Shown here piece by piece: positions 9,530 through 17,442 of a stretch of DNA of 64,000 nt. Under the pieces are notes generated by a model. It was not told where the DNA came from. It did not search any database and worked only from the letters and a program-made list of their open reading frames with translations. This stretch comes from Streptomyces sp. CA-278952. GTDB taxonomy: Bacteria > Actinomycetota > Actinomycetes > Streptomycetales > Streptomycetaceae. A program made the translations under genes and the position numbers. Where the stretch lies: the NCBI RefSeq assembly GCF_028747205.1, contig NZ_CP112880.1, forward strand, positions 62,001 to 126,000, in the 5' to 3' direction. Positions within the stretch are counted from its first letter, which is position 1. Every line of letters begins with the position of its first letter.

Positions 9530-10095
9530 CAGGCAACGTTTGCCCTCTCGACGACGGCGCGTAGGCGTTGGTCGTTGGCGTAGCGGTTTCGCCAAGTGAG
9601 GTAGCGGCGGATCATGCTGCTCTGTTGCGTGTGGTCGGCGTGGTCGGTGCCGTCGAGGGCGAGGTAGCGCAGGTCAGTGAACTGGGATTCGATGTGGTTG
9701 AGCCAGGAGCCGTTGGCTGGGGTCTATGCCACATCGACGCTATTCGCCGCTGTCCCGGTGCCGACGCGCTGGCACTCCTTCGCGGCCAGGTGCGGAAGAA
9801 GTCGCCGCTGACGATCGCGATCCGCACGGTGCAAAATAGAGGCTGCGCAGTTAGCGGCAGAACCGCAGGAACCGCATCCGCTTCTCGACCGGTCTGACGT
9901 GGCCGTAGAGCTTGTCCTGGGACAGGTCCAGCGCGGCGGCATGAGCCGTACTCCGCCGTAGCGGTTACAGGTCGCCCGCCACTGACAGGTTCATGGGTTC
10001 AGGCGTCGAATGGAGACGTCTTTTCTCGCAAAGCAAGATGCGCAGGCCCTCGTGGCTGATGGCGGACGCCCTCTTCGCCATGCTCCGCGACGAAA
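9530..10095 (-). pseudogene. decayed IS630-family transposase
   Basis: Reading the minus strand in several frames recovers IS630 blocks in family order. An ISHEGLRILL segment lies near 10045-10075, then LSQDKLYGHVRPVEKRMRFLRFCR near 9850-9920, an AIVSGDFF stretch equivalent to the second catalytic Asp block, and the C-terminal TPANGSWLNHIESQF with RYLALDGTDHADHT near 9610-9725. The ORF is broken by a TAA after FCR, by a TAG in place of the usual Tyr before TPANGSW, by at least two frameshifts, and by a deletion of roughly 60 codons between the first two blocks. It is unrelated in sequence to the truncated copy at 2.6-3.5 kb and clearly older. Confidence 0.75.
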
Positions 10096-10568
10096 CCTCC
10101 CACGAACCCCAACCCGCCACTGCCAGATGAGGAGGTCGAACCAGTCCCTCAGCCCTCCGGCCGCAACCGCTGACGAGCCGCTTCAAGTCGCCGGTCGTAG
10201 TCGGGCGCGAACAGCTCAGGCGGCGCTTTGTCCAACCTCCCGGCGATCCGATGGATCGGCGCCCAGACCGCCGGTTAGTCGACAACACGACTGAGGTCCG
10301 TCATATGAAGCTTCTCCAGCCAATGCGGCAATACCAGCGCTTCATCAGCCGTGCGCTCGCTCGTGAATCCGACCACCGCTCATACCCTCCTCTCCGACTC
10401 GCCTCACGCCCTCGACCACCCGAACGTACCTGCCGGCCTCCGACCTTGGCTCAGAGCGGGAAGCGCCGCAACCTGAAAGGACGAGTTGCATTCGGCAGAA
10501 GTTGCCACCCAGCAACATAGACTCCATTCCTTCGGGGCCTCCACGTATAGACTGTAGACGTTCCATAT
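10096..10568. other. degenerate spacer upstream of an unknown gene pair
   Basis: No intact gene was found. A minus-strand frame at about 10160-10270 (APIHRIAGRLDKAPPELFAP and onward) reads like protein but is bounded by stop codons on both sides, so it is probably a gene fragment. From about 10480 the base composition becomes noticeably more A/T-rich than the surrounding genes, which suggests foreign DNA. Confidence 0.35.
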
Positions 10569-10593
10569 GCCGAACGCTTTCTCCGCGTTCGGC
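10569..10593. terminator. 9-bp hairpin GCCGAACGC / GCGTTCGGC
   Basis: The perfect 9-bp arms have a 7-nt loop (TTTCTCC). No T-tract follows, but hairpin-only terminators are common in Streptomyces. The hairpin separates the decayed region from the gene at 10690 and could equally be the end of a mobile element. Confidence 0.4.
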
Positions 10594-10633
10594 TTCCTGC
10601 CGGTATAGGGCACCTAAGGGCCGTCTTTGGTCC

Positions 10634-10662
10634 TTTACATGATAGAGTCTTGATGGTTTAGT
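10634..10662 (+). promoter_or_regulatory. candidate promoter for the gene at 10690
   Basis: TTTACA at 10634-10639 and TTTAGT at 10657-10662 are separated by 17 bp, in an A/T-rich stretch directly upstream of the ribosome site of the next gene. The -35 element is reasonable and the -10 element is imperfect. Confidence 0.35.
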
Positions 10663-10689
10663 AGAACGACGCGATAAAAGGGGAATGGC

Positions 10690-11289
10690 GTGAATACTGA
10701 GAAGCTTACGGCTCGGCGTCTTACAGCCGAGGAGACTTCAGCTTTGGGTCCGCAGGACGGCGTCTTCGTCCTGGCGGGTATGGATGGCGTTTCCCCCGAC
10801 TGCTACGCACCAGCTTTCCTTACGAAACCGGGAAAGAGTTTCGAGGGCGGGTCCTTCATCGTGCGAACGGCATTCGGCGAGGAGATTCACCTCCTTCCGG
10901 ATAATGCCGAAGAGGGCGGGATCTGGATCGCGGACAAGGCTGGGGAGTCAATCGAGGTTCTCCAGAGTGCCGGCGTTCTTCTGAACCTGGCCCTCTTTGT
11001 TCCCGGCGGAAGCAAGGAGTCCTTGGAATCTCTCTATTCCGCGGCCCGGGAAGCATTCGGCGCGGGGATCGTCCAGCGTTGGAGCGAGGAAGTCGTCGAA
11101 GTACCGAACGTCAAGGTCGACCTGTACGAGGAGCCCGCCCGGGGACGCAAGAACGCGAACAACCAGAACCGCGACCGCCGCGCCCTGGACATCTTCCCTA
11201 CGCGAGTACGGTTCCTCGAGCCCAGCGAGGGCTGGAAGTTCGTCGTCGAACCGCACAAGGAGATCATGGACGAGACGCCGACGATCTGA
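10690..11289 (+). CDS. hypothetical protein in an A/T-richer island
   Basis: 199 residues. The GTG start at 10690 has AAAAGGGG at 10676-10683. The protein is acidic and soluble without signal peptide or membrane span. It contains an Asn/Arg-rich stretch (RGRKNANNQNRDRR, about residues 152-165) that looks like a flexible basic linker before the C-terminal 30 residues. No family is recognised. The gene has its own candidate promoter and a strong terminator hairpin downstream, so it is a self-contained transcription unit inside DNA rich in IS remnants. That pattern fits cargo of a mobile element, possibly phage or toxin/immunity-like, but no motif supports a specific role. Confidence 0.7.
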   Translation: MNTEKLTARRLTAEETSALGPQDGVFVLAGMDGVSPDCYAPAFLTKPGKSFEGGSFIVRTAFGEEIHLLPDNAEEGGIWIADKAGESIEVLQSAGVLLNLALFVPGGSKESLESLYSAAREAFGAGIVQRWSEEVVEVPNVKVDLYEEPARGRKNANNQNRDRRALDIFPTRVRFLEPSEGWKFVVEPHKEIMDETPTI

Positions 11290-11319
11290 CCTGATGGCAG
11301 GTTAGCTGCAAACCCGCGG

Positions 11320-11345
11320 GAGCCCGTCAGTACGCTGACGGGCTC
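11320..11345 (+). terminator. strong intrinsic terminator hairpin after the gene at 10690
   Basis: GAGCCCGTCAG (11320-11330), a TACG loop, then CTGACGGGCTC (11335-11345) followed by TTCGT. The perfect 11-bp arms with a tetraloop lie 31 bp after the stop at 11289. Confidence 0.8.
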
Positions 11346-11466
11346 TTCGTCGTGGAGCGGGCGGCCCCTCCGCCCGGCTATAGGAGCCATCTCGTTTGGC
11401 GCATGAACATAGGGTTCAGGCTATTGCGGCGCCCATCTGACGTGGAGGCTGGTACATACTCCACGA

Positions 11467-11784
11467 GTGACTACACCGATAGGCCCCGTGGTCCTCTTCG
11501 ATGACGACTACCACATGTACGTCCTCCAGGACCGAGCGTCCGCCGAGGCATGGTGGGAGGTGCCCGACGAGTGCGCCTTGGGGTTCGACGCCTTGGCCAG
11601 ACCGCTGCGTATGACGGGTGAGCCGCATCAGGTCACCCTTGAGCTCAGCGATGATGAATCGGCTGAGGCAGACCTGCGTCGTCTCGTAGCGGACCACTAC
11701 CAGCGCTTCCTGCCCGGGCAGGCGCCGCCCGAAGGGTCCGATCTTTCGGAGTTCATTGCGGGACTGCCTGTCGAGGGCGCGTAA
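11467..11784 (+). CDS. small acidic hypothetical protein
   Basis: 105 residues from a GTG at 11467. It is rich in Asp and Glu, has no Cys, signal peptide or membrane span, and begins with a hydrophobic-acidic segment (VVLFDDDYHMYVLQD). The size and composition resemble small immunity-type or anti-toxin proteins, but I recognise no family and give no function. It follows the terminator of the gene at 10690, so it has its own transcript, and it ends 34 bp before an IS5 remnant. Confidence 0.6.
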   Translation: MTTPIGPVVLFDDDYHMYVLQDRASAEAWWEVPDECALGFDALARPLRMTGEPHQVTLELSDDESAEADLRRLVADHYQRFLPGQAPPEGSDLSEFIAGLPVEGA

Positions 11785-11818
11785 TGCGCATCCGTTCGTC
11801 CGATAGCACGCCGCCGAA

Positions 11819-12150
11819 TCAGGAAGTGAGCCTGCGGTAGCAGATGAGAGTGCAGGCGCTGCTGGCGAAGGCGAGGAAGTGGTCGGCTTCGCGTTCGTGG
11901 CGGCGGTGAAGGCGGCGGCCTCCGGCGAGCCAGGCCATAGTGCGTTCGACGGTCCAGCGGTGGCGGCCCAGCCGTTGCGAGGACTCGACTCCCTTGCGGG
12001 CGATGCGGTGGATGATGCCGCGTTCGCGCAACCATCGACGCAGGTGGGCGTAGCCGTAGCCCTTGTCGGCGTGGTGCTTGCCGGGCTTGCGCCGCCGCCG
12101 GCCGCGGCGCGAGCGGACCGGCGGGATGCCCTTCACGAGCGGGATCAGGG
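11819..12150 (-). pseudogene. IS5-family transposase, C-terminal fragment
   Basis: The minus strand encodes the last ~110 residues of an IS5-type DDE transposase: PLIPLVKGIPPVRSRRG, HADKGYGYAHLRRWLRERG (Asp of the triad), RIARKGVESSQRLGRHRW, then the ERTMAWL block with the catalytic Glu, ending LICYRRLTS and a TGA at 11819. Upstream of PLIPL (about 12150) the reading frame continues but the sequence no longer matches the family, because it runs antisense into the thioesterase remnant. The N-terminal two thirds are missing, so the element is inactive. The junction coincides with the lost start of the thioesterase, suggesting that a deletion or insertion truncated both. Confidence 0.8.
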
Positions 12151-12663
12151 GGCGACGGGCAACTCGGTCGACCTGTACGTGCGCCCCTTCCCTCCCGCAC
12201 CCCAGGCACCGCTCCGGCTGCTCTGCCTCCCGCACGCGCGAGGCTCCGCGAACTGCTTCCACCCGGTCTCCCAACGTCTCACCCCGCGCGTCGAGACCCT
12301 GGCCTTGCAGTACCCGGGCAGGCAGGACCGCGGGTACGAACCGTACGTGGAGACGGTGCAGGAACTGGCCGACCACATCGTCGAGGTCATCGACCCGTGG
12401 CAGGACGAGCCGCGGCGCTGTTCGGGCACGGTCCGGGGGCCTCGGTCGCCTCGACGAGGTGGCTCCGCGCATGGCCGTGCCCTCGATCCGTGCTGACTAC
12501 AGAGCCGCTGAAACCTACCGCTACGAGCACCCGCGAGATGACCGTCTACCCCGGCGGCCACTTCCACCTCAACACCCACGCCTCAGCGGTGACCGATAAG
12601 ATCGCCGCCTGGCCGGCACCCGCCGCAGCCTCGGACGCCGACGCCCGGGCCCCCGCCAAATGA
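12150..12663 (+). pseudogene. type II thioesterase remnant (broken)
   Basis: The frame at about 12166-12405 encodes the typical N-terminus of an editing thioesterase of polyketide/NRPS clusters (VDLYVRPFPPAPQAP, LLCLPHARGSANCFHPVSQR, LQYPGRQDRGYEP). No start codon remains. At about 12405 a one-base shift moves the frame, where ALFGHGPGASVAS continues. The nucleophile motif GHSxG has become GHGPG, so the catalytic Ser is gone. About 120 residues are then missing before the C-terminal block TVYPGGHFHLNTHA, which still has the catalytic His. Start loss, frameshift, Ser loss and internal deletion make this a dead gene. It implies that an assembly-line biosynthesis gene set once lay here or arrived with the mobile DNA. 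Confidence 0.75.
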
Positions 12664-13014
12664 TTCCCCTGCACGAACCCAGGCCTTACCCCCACGGCGG
12701 TACGCCCGGTATCAGGGCCGCGGTGGGATGCCGTCGTGCCTATGTCCCTGTCCCTCGTCAGGCGCACCTGACGGCTGATCGAATCGCTGGAGAATCATGC
12801 GTTTCGGTGTCGAGCCCCCCGAACCCGCAGGCCAGATCGATCGGCCATCCTGGACCTGGCCGGCTTCTCCTCCGGCGATTCCAACGCGCACCGACCCTCG
12901 GTCTCGCCGGCACCACGCTGGAACCGGCGGAACCACGCAGCATGCACAGACGTCTCCGTCCGGGATCCGGCCATCGCCTTCAGCCCACCGGGCACGACTC
13001 CAGGATGGGAACAA
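12664..13014. other. 351-bp spacer, nothing recognised
   Basis: No open frame here shows family motifs or a ribosome site. The distal part carries the AGGATGGGA ribosome site (about 13002-13010) of the next gene. Confidence 0.5.
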
Positions 13015-14046
13015 GTGACGCACACGGCTACAGAAACCCCGCCCGCTGAGAGAAGGCGGCGGGCCGGTGGTCGCGGACGGCGATGGGGGCTGCTGGGCTG
13101 CGGGGTCGCGCTCATCGCGCCCGCCGCTCTGCTCGTCGTCCGGCTGACAGGACTCGACGCCGGAACACCGCTGGCGATGCCGATCGTGCTCTTTCCCTGG
13201 ACGACCGTCATCGGTGTACTGGTGCTGTTGCTGATGGCCGCTGTTCCGGCGCTGCGGTCCCGATGGGCCCTGGCCGGCACCGCAGTCCTGGTGATGGCTC
13301 ACGCGGTCTTGCTGGCCCCGCGGTTCCTCTCCGATGGCCCGCAGGTGCCCGAAGGTGCGGTCGAGCTGCGTGTGGCCACCATCAACACCAACGGTGGCGC
13401 CGCCGACGCCAAGGCCGTGGTGCGGCTGGTCCGTACGGAGCGGATCGACGTTCTGGCGGTGCAGCAGATGCCGCCGGGCGGCGTGGAAGCCCTCGACAGG
13501 GCGGGCCTGGGCGCGTTGCTGCCGCATCAGGAACTCCACCCCGAGTACGACTCCTCGGTCTACTCACGGCTCCCGCTCGGCGAAGCCGGTACGACGCACG
13601 CCGACACCGCCTGGCCCCAGACCGTCGCCGAGGTCACGGTCGGCGGACGTAGCGTGCAGTTCGTGGCGGTGCACACCTACTACCCCCTCGGGAGCCCGGA
13701 GCGGTGGACCCGGGACATGGCCGCGCTCACCTCTCTGGCACGGCGCGCGGGCCCGGACACCGTGTTCCTGGGTGATTTCAACGCTTCCCTCGACCATGCT
13801 CCGATGCGGGACCTGCTCGCGGCCGGCCTCACGGACACGCATGCCGAGCTCGGCCACGGGTGGGCGCCCACGTGGCCCGTCGGCCGTGCCCTCGTCCCAC
13901 CCGTGGTCCAGCTGGATCACGTCCTGCACGGTCCGGGTCTCGCAGGAGTCTCGGTGGGCGAGCGAACCGTGCCGGGCACCGATCATCGAGCCGTCGTCGC
14001 GGTGCTGGCGCTGCTGCCGGAGAAGGACCGGGAACGGAGTCGATAG
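13015..14046 (+). CDS. endonuclease/exonuclease/phosphatase family protein with N-terminal membrane domain
   Basis: 343 residues from a GTG at 13015 with AGGATGGGA upstream. Residues about 25-110 form three hydrophobic helices. The C-terminal half is an EEP (DNase I-like) domain: VATINTNGG with the metal-binding Asn, VHTYYPLGS, LGDFNASLDHAP with the Asp/Asn pair, LDHVL, and the terminal GTDHRAVVAVL carrying the catalytic His. The active site therefore looks complete and probably faces outside the cell. Substrates in this family range from nucleic acids to phospholipids and inositol phosphates, so no substrate is assigned. It is a stand-alone gene. Confidence 0.85.
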   Translation: MTHTATETPPAERRRRAGGRGRRWGLLGCGVALIAPAALLVVRLTGLDAGTPLAMPIVLFPWTTVIGVLVLLLMAAVPALRSRWALAGTAVLVMAHAVLLAPRFLSDGPQVPEGAVELRVATINTNGGAADAKAVVRLVRTERIDVLAVQQMPPGGVEALDRAGLGALLPHQELHPEYDSSVYSRLPLGEAGTTHADTAWPQTVAEVTVGGRSVQFVAVHTYYPLGSPERWTRDMAALTSLARRAGPDTVFLGDFNASLDHAPMRDLLAAGLTDTHAELGHGWAPTWPVGRALVPPVVQLDHVLHGPGLAGVSVGERTVPGTDHRAVVAVLALLPEKDRERSR

Positions 14047-14258
14047 TCGTGCGTCCCGGTTCCGCGGTGTGCGCCGTCGGTACGCTGATCGGTGCCCCGC
14101 GTCAGCGCGGCGTCGAGAGGCCGCTGAAGGGAGCAGGCGCAGCGCGGCCGGCATCCTGCGCGGAGCTCCGCTCCGATTCGACCGGGCAGCCCAGAAACCC
14201 GCCGGGCAGAGGGTGAAGAGGCACGGCCGGACCGGTGAGGGGAGGTAGGAACGGGGTC

Positions 14259-14675
14259 ATGGACACCAAATCGCTTGCCCGCCGGTTTCTGGAAGAGTCA
14301 GCAGAAGACGACCGCGAGTCCGTCTACGCACACCACTGCACAGCCGACTACGCCGAGCACGACCCCAACATGGAGCAGGAGACCGTGGGCCTCGCGGAGG
14401 CCAGGCGTTCGTACCGAGAGGTCCGCGAGGCCTTCGAAGTCACCCACACCGCGCAGAGCTTGGTGGCCGAAGGTGATCTCGTCTGTTCCCGATTCGTCAT
14501 CCACGGCCGCCACACCGGTGACTACCGGGGGAACCCGCCCAGCGGCAGAGCGTTCGAGACGACCGGTCACGTCACCTTGCGGTTCCAGCAGGGCCGGATC
14601 GCCGAGAGCTGGTTCAACTACGACCTGGCCGGCGCGCTCGAACAGGTCGGTGCTCCCCCGGCCACCGGCCTATGA
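14259..14675 (+). CDS. SnoaL-like / ester cyclase-family protein (NTF2 fold)
   Basis: 138 residues from the ATG at 14259, chosen over an in-frame start at 14235 because GAGGGGAGGTAGGA lies at 14237-14250. The pattern is that of SnoaL-like polyketide cyclases and related NTF2-fold proteins: an N-terminal helix with ARRFLEES, a central HDPNM-like segment, the strands LVCSRFVIHGRHTGDY and GRAFETTGHVTLRFQQGRIAESWFNYD. Many such proteins are not polyketide cyclases. The stop at 14675 lies 15 bp before the alpha/beta hydrolase start at 14691, so the two are probably co-transcribed and may act on the same small molecule. Substrate unknown. Confidence 0.8.
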   Translation: MDTKSLARRFLEESAEDDRESVYAHHCTADYAEHDPNMEQETVGLAEARRSYREVREAFEVTHTAQSLVAEGDLVCSRFVIHGRHTGDYRGNPPSGRAFETTGHVTLRFQQGRIAESWFNYDLAGALEQVGAPPATGL

Positions 14676-14690
14676 GGAGTGAGGACGCGT

Positions 14691-15482
14691 ATGCCGCACA
14701 CGACGACGCCCGACGGGGTCGGTATCGCCTATCAGGTCCAGGGCGACCGGGCTGCTCCCCTGCTCCTCCTGGCGGGGCAGGCCAACAACCACCACTGGTG
14801 GGACTCGGTGCGCGGCGACTTCCACGGCGTCCGCAGCACCATCACGTTCGACTACCGGGGCACGGGGGAGAGCGACAAGCCCGATCTGCCCTACAAAACC
14901 GAGCTGTTCGCCCTGGACGTGATCGCGGTGCTCGACGCCCTCGGTATCGAGCGGGCCGATGTCTACGGGACGTCCATGGGCGGGCGGGTGGCCCAGCAGC
15001 TCGCGGCGCGCCATCCCGAACGTGTACGCGCCCTGGTGCTCGGGTGCACATCGCCCGGTGGCCCGCACGCCGTCGAACGCACCAACGACGTGCGCAGGTC
15101 CCTGGTGCAGACGCGACCGGGTGCGGCGCGGCGGGCCCTGCTGGAGCTGATGTACACCCCTGCCTGGCTGGCGGCGAACCCCGGACCGTACCGGACGCTC
15201 GGTGACCCCGGCATGCCCGCCCACGCCCAACGGCGCCATCTCGCGGCCAGTAACCAGCACGACGCGTGGCAGCTGCTGCCGGTTATCGGCGCGCCCACTC
15301 TCGTCGTGCACGGCACCGATGACCTGCTCAACCCGGCCGCCAACGCTGCCCTGCTCGCGGAACGTGTCCCCGGCGCCCGTCTGCACCTGATCCCCGGAGC
15401 GCGGCACGCCTACTTCGAGGAGTTCCGCGCCGTCGCGAGCCCGCTCGTCCTGGACTTCCTCACCACCGTCACGCAGCGGTAG
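14691..15482 (+). CDS. alpha/beta-fold hydrolase
   Basis: 263 residues from the ATG at 14691. A GTG at 14679 is also possible, but AGGAG at 14674-14678 is better spaced for the ATG. The hydrolase hallmarks are an oxyanion-loop region near GQANNHHWW, FDYRGTGESDKP, the nucleophile elbow YGTSMGGRVAQ (GxSxG), the acid in VVHGTDDLLN, and the terminal His in IPGARHAYFEE. The catalytic triad Ser-Asp-His is complete. No signal peptide is present, so it is cytoplasmic. It belongs to the broad group with 3-oxoadipate enol-lactonase-like and haloperoxidase-like members; substrate not determinable. It forms a probable operon with the SnoaL-like gene. Confidence 0.85.
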   Translation: MPHTTTPDGVGIAYQVQGDRAAPLLLLAGQANNHHWWDSVRGDFHGVRSTITFDYRGTGESDKPDLPYKTELFALDVIAVLDALGIERADVYGTSMGGRVAQQLAARHPERVRALVLGCTSPGGPHAVERTNDVRRSLVQTRPGAARRALLELMYTPAWLAANPGPYRTLGDPGMPAHAQRRHLAASNQHDAWQLLPVIGAPTLVVHGTDDLLNPAANAALLAERVPGARLHLIPGARHAYFEEFRAVASPLVLDFLTTVTQR

Positions 15483-15519
15483 GTACGGGCCGGACGCGCG
15501 GTGGACGTCGACGTGATCT

Positions 15520-16431
15520 TCATGGGGTTCCCCGGCGTGCGGTGGACACGGCAGCGGTGTTCGCGGCGACGATCACCGCGATGGCCAGCCAGGCGGGGAC
15601 ATCGAGCCGCTGCCCGAGAACGACGAGGCCGACCAGGGCGGCGAAGACCGGGTTGACGCTCATGAACACGCCGAAGAAGTGCGCCGGGACACGGCGCAGC
15701 GCCAGCAGGTCGGCCAGGAACGGCACCGCCGAGGAGAGCACCCCGGCGACGAGGGCGCAGCCCAGTGCGGTGGGCGTGGGCGGGTGATGCCACAGCACCC
15801 AGGCGCCGACGGGCAGGTAGAGCACAGCGGAGACGATCGCCGCGGCGGCCGAGCCCTCCAGGCCGGGGAGACGGATTCCGACCGTCCGGTTGAGCAGAAT
15901 GTAACAGGCCCAGCAGGCCGCCGCCAGGAGGGCCAGGCCGATGCCCAGGTAGTCGGTGGAGGGCGTGGGGCGCATGAGAACGGCCACCGCGCCCGCGGCT
16001 GCTCCGGCGGCGGCCAGGTCGATCCGGCGGCGGGAGCCGGCCAGGGCGACGGTCAGCGGGCCGAGGAACTCCAGCGTGACGGCCAGCCCGAGGCCGATTC
16101 TGTCGATCGCCATGTACAGGGAGAGGTTCATCCCGGCGAACACCAGGGCGAGGCCCAGGACGGGACGCCACTGCGCGGCGGTGAAGTGCCGCAGCCGTGG
16201 CCGGCCGACGGCGCCGAGGATGACGGCGGCCACCCACTGGCGTACCGCCACCACCCCCGCGGGCCCGATCACCGGGAAGGCGAGCGCCGCGACGGAGGCG
16301 CCCGTCTGGTTGGACAGGCCGCTGCCCAGCATCAGCGCCACACCGGCTCCCCGCCCCGCGCCCCGTGGCGGCGCCGCCCCGTCGGCTCCGGTCGGGCGGG
16401 GCGTCGAGGCCGGAGAGGTATCGGTTTTCAT
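15520..16431 (-). CDS. EamA-family (RhtA-like) inner-membrane exporter
   Basis: About 303 residues from the ATG at 16431; an upstream ATG at 16473 would add 14 residues. Ten hydrophobic segments in two EamA repeats are visible, with family features such as SNQTGASVAALAF at the start of helix 1, FAGMNLSLYMAIDRIGLGLAVTLEFLGPL in repeat one, and VFMSVNPVFAALVGLVVLGQ in repeat two. RhtA-type members export amino acids such as threonine or homoserine and other metabolites; the substrate here is unknown. The gene is divergent from a LysR regulator with a 69-bp spacer containing a palindrome, a classic regulator/exporter pair. Confidence 0.88.
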   Translation of the reverse strand: MKTDTSPASTPRPTGADGAAPPRGAGRGAGVALMLGSGLSNQTGASVAALAFPVIGPAGVVAVRQWVAAVILGAVGRPRLRHFTAAQWRPVLGLALVFAGMNLSLYMAIDRIGLGLAVTLEFLGPLTVALAGSRRRIDLAAAGAAAGAVAVLMRPTPSTDYLGIGLALLAAACWACYILLNRTVGIRLPGLEGSAAAAIVSAVLYLPVGAWVLWHHPPTPTALGCALVAGVLSSAVPFLADLLALRRVPAHFFGVFMSVNPVFAALVGLVVLGQRLDVPAWLAIAVIVAANTAAVSTARRGTP

Positions 16432-16480
16432 GCCACCGACGATGGGAGAGCCATGCCCCTGCGCAAAATGCATCCGCGCA

Positions 16481-16492
16481 CGTATCTATACG
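16481..16492. promoter_or_regulatory. inverted repeat CGTAT-CT-ATACG between exporter and LysR genes
   Basis: Perfect 5-bp arms with a 2-bp centre, followed by a further GCGTAT half-site adjoining the LysR start. It sits in the only non-coding spacer between divergent genes, the usual place for a LysR operator with a T-N11-A type core. Confidence 0.45.
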
Positions 16493-16500
16493 ATGGGCGT

Positions 16501-17403
16501 ATGGATGGGTCGGGAGGCACAGCGGGTGCGCTGGAGCTGAAGCAGCTCCGGTGTCTGGTCGCCATCGTGGACACCGGCAGTTTCACCGACGCCGGCCACG
16601 CACTCGGTATGTCGCAGGCCGCCGTCTCCCGGACCCTCGCCGGCCTCGAAAGCCTCCTCGGGGTACGGCTGCTGAGCCGCACCAGTCGCAGCGTCGCCCC
16701 CACCGCCGCGGGAGTTCGGGCGCTGGCCCGCGCCCGCATCGTGCTCGCCGGCACCGAGGAATTCGTCCGCGAGGCCACCACCGGGCACACCCGCCTGCAC
16801 ATCGGGCACGCCTGGTCCGCCTTCGGCCGGCACACCACCGAGTTCCAGCGCCGCTGGCACGAACAGCACCCCGGGACCGACCTGCGCCTCATCCGTCACA
16901 ACACCCCTACCGGCGGCCTCGCCGAGGGGCTGTGCGACCTCGCCGTCATCCGTGCTCCGATCGACCTCAAGCCGTGGTCCCACGCCCGGATCGGCACCGA
17001 GGCCCGCTACGTGGCCATGGCGTCCGACGACCCATGGGCCCGCCGCCGCGGTATCCGCCTGGACGAGATCCCGACCCGTACCCTGGCCATCGACCACCGC
17101 ACCGGCACCACCGCTCTGGATCTGTGGCCGGAGCAGGACCGGCCGAGGGTCGAGTTCACCCAGGACATCGACGACTGGCTGGCCGCCATCGCCACCGGCC
17201 GCTGCGTCGGGATCACGCCTCGGGCCACCGCCGCCCAGTACCGTCGTGACGGCATCACCTACCGCCCTCTCCGGGGCGCCGGCCCGGTCACCGTCCACCT
17301 CATCTGGCGCGCCCACACCACCCACCCCGCCACGCACACCGCGATCGCCCTCGCCAGCGGCCTCTACCGCGAGGACCGCCCCGGCGCGCGCCCGCGCGGA
17401 TGA
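16501..17403 (+). CDS. LysR-family transcriptional regulator
   Basis: 300 residues from the ATG at 16501. The winged HTH occupies about residues 12-70 (LKQLRCLVAIVDTGSFTDAG, then MSQAAVSRTLAGLESLLGVRLLSRTSR), followed by a periplasmic-binding-like effector domain (about 95-295) with conserved segments around TPTGGLAEGLCDLAVIR and GRCVGITP. Divergence from the EamA exporter suggests that it controls export of its inducer. It converges on the response regulator gene with 39 bp between stops. Confidence 0.9.
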   Translation: MDGSGGTAGALELKQLRCLVAIVDTGSFTDAGHALGMSQAAVSRTLAGLESLLGVRLLSRTSRSVAPTAAGVRALARARIVLAGTEEFVREATTGHTRLHIGHAWSAFGRHTTEFQRRWHEQHPGTDLRLIRHNTPTGGLAEGLCDLAVIRAPIDLKPWSHARIGTEARYVAMASDDPWARRRGIRLDEIPTRTLAIDHRTGTTALDLWPEQDRPRVEFTQDIDDWLAAIATGRCVGITPRATAAQYRRDGITYRPLRGAGPVTVHLIWRAHTTHPATHTAIALASGLYREDRPGARPRG

Positions 17404-17442
17404 CCCGCCAGGAGCGGGGGCAGGCACCGGCCGGGAAGGAGG

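Noticed and set aside
10500..10620. Possible tRNA or attachment site in the A/T-rich stretch
   Set aside because: No cloverleaf could be drawn and no matching repeat was found at another boundary.
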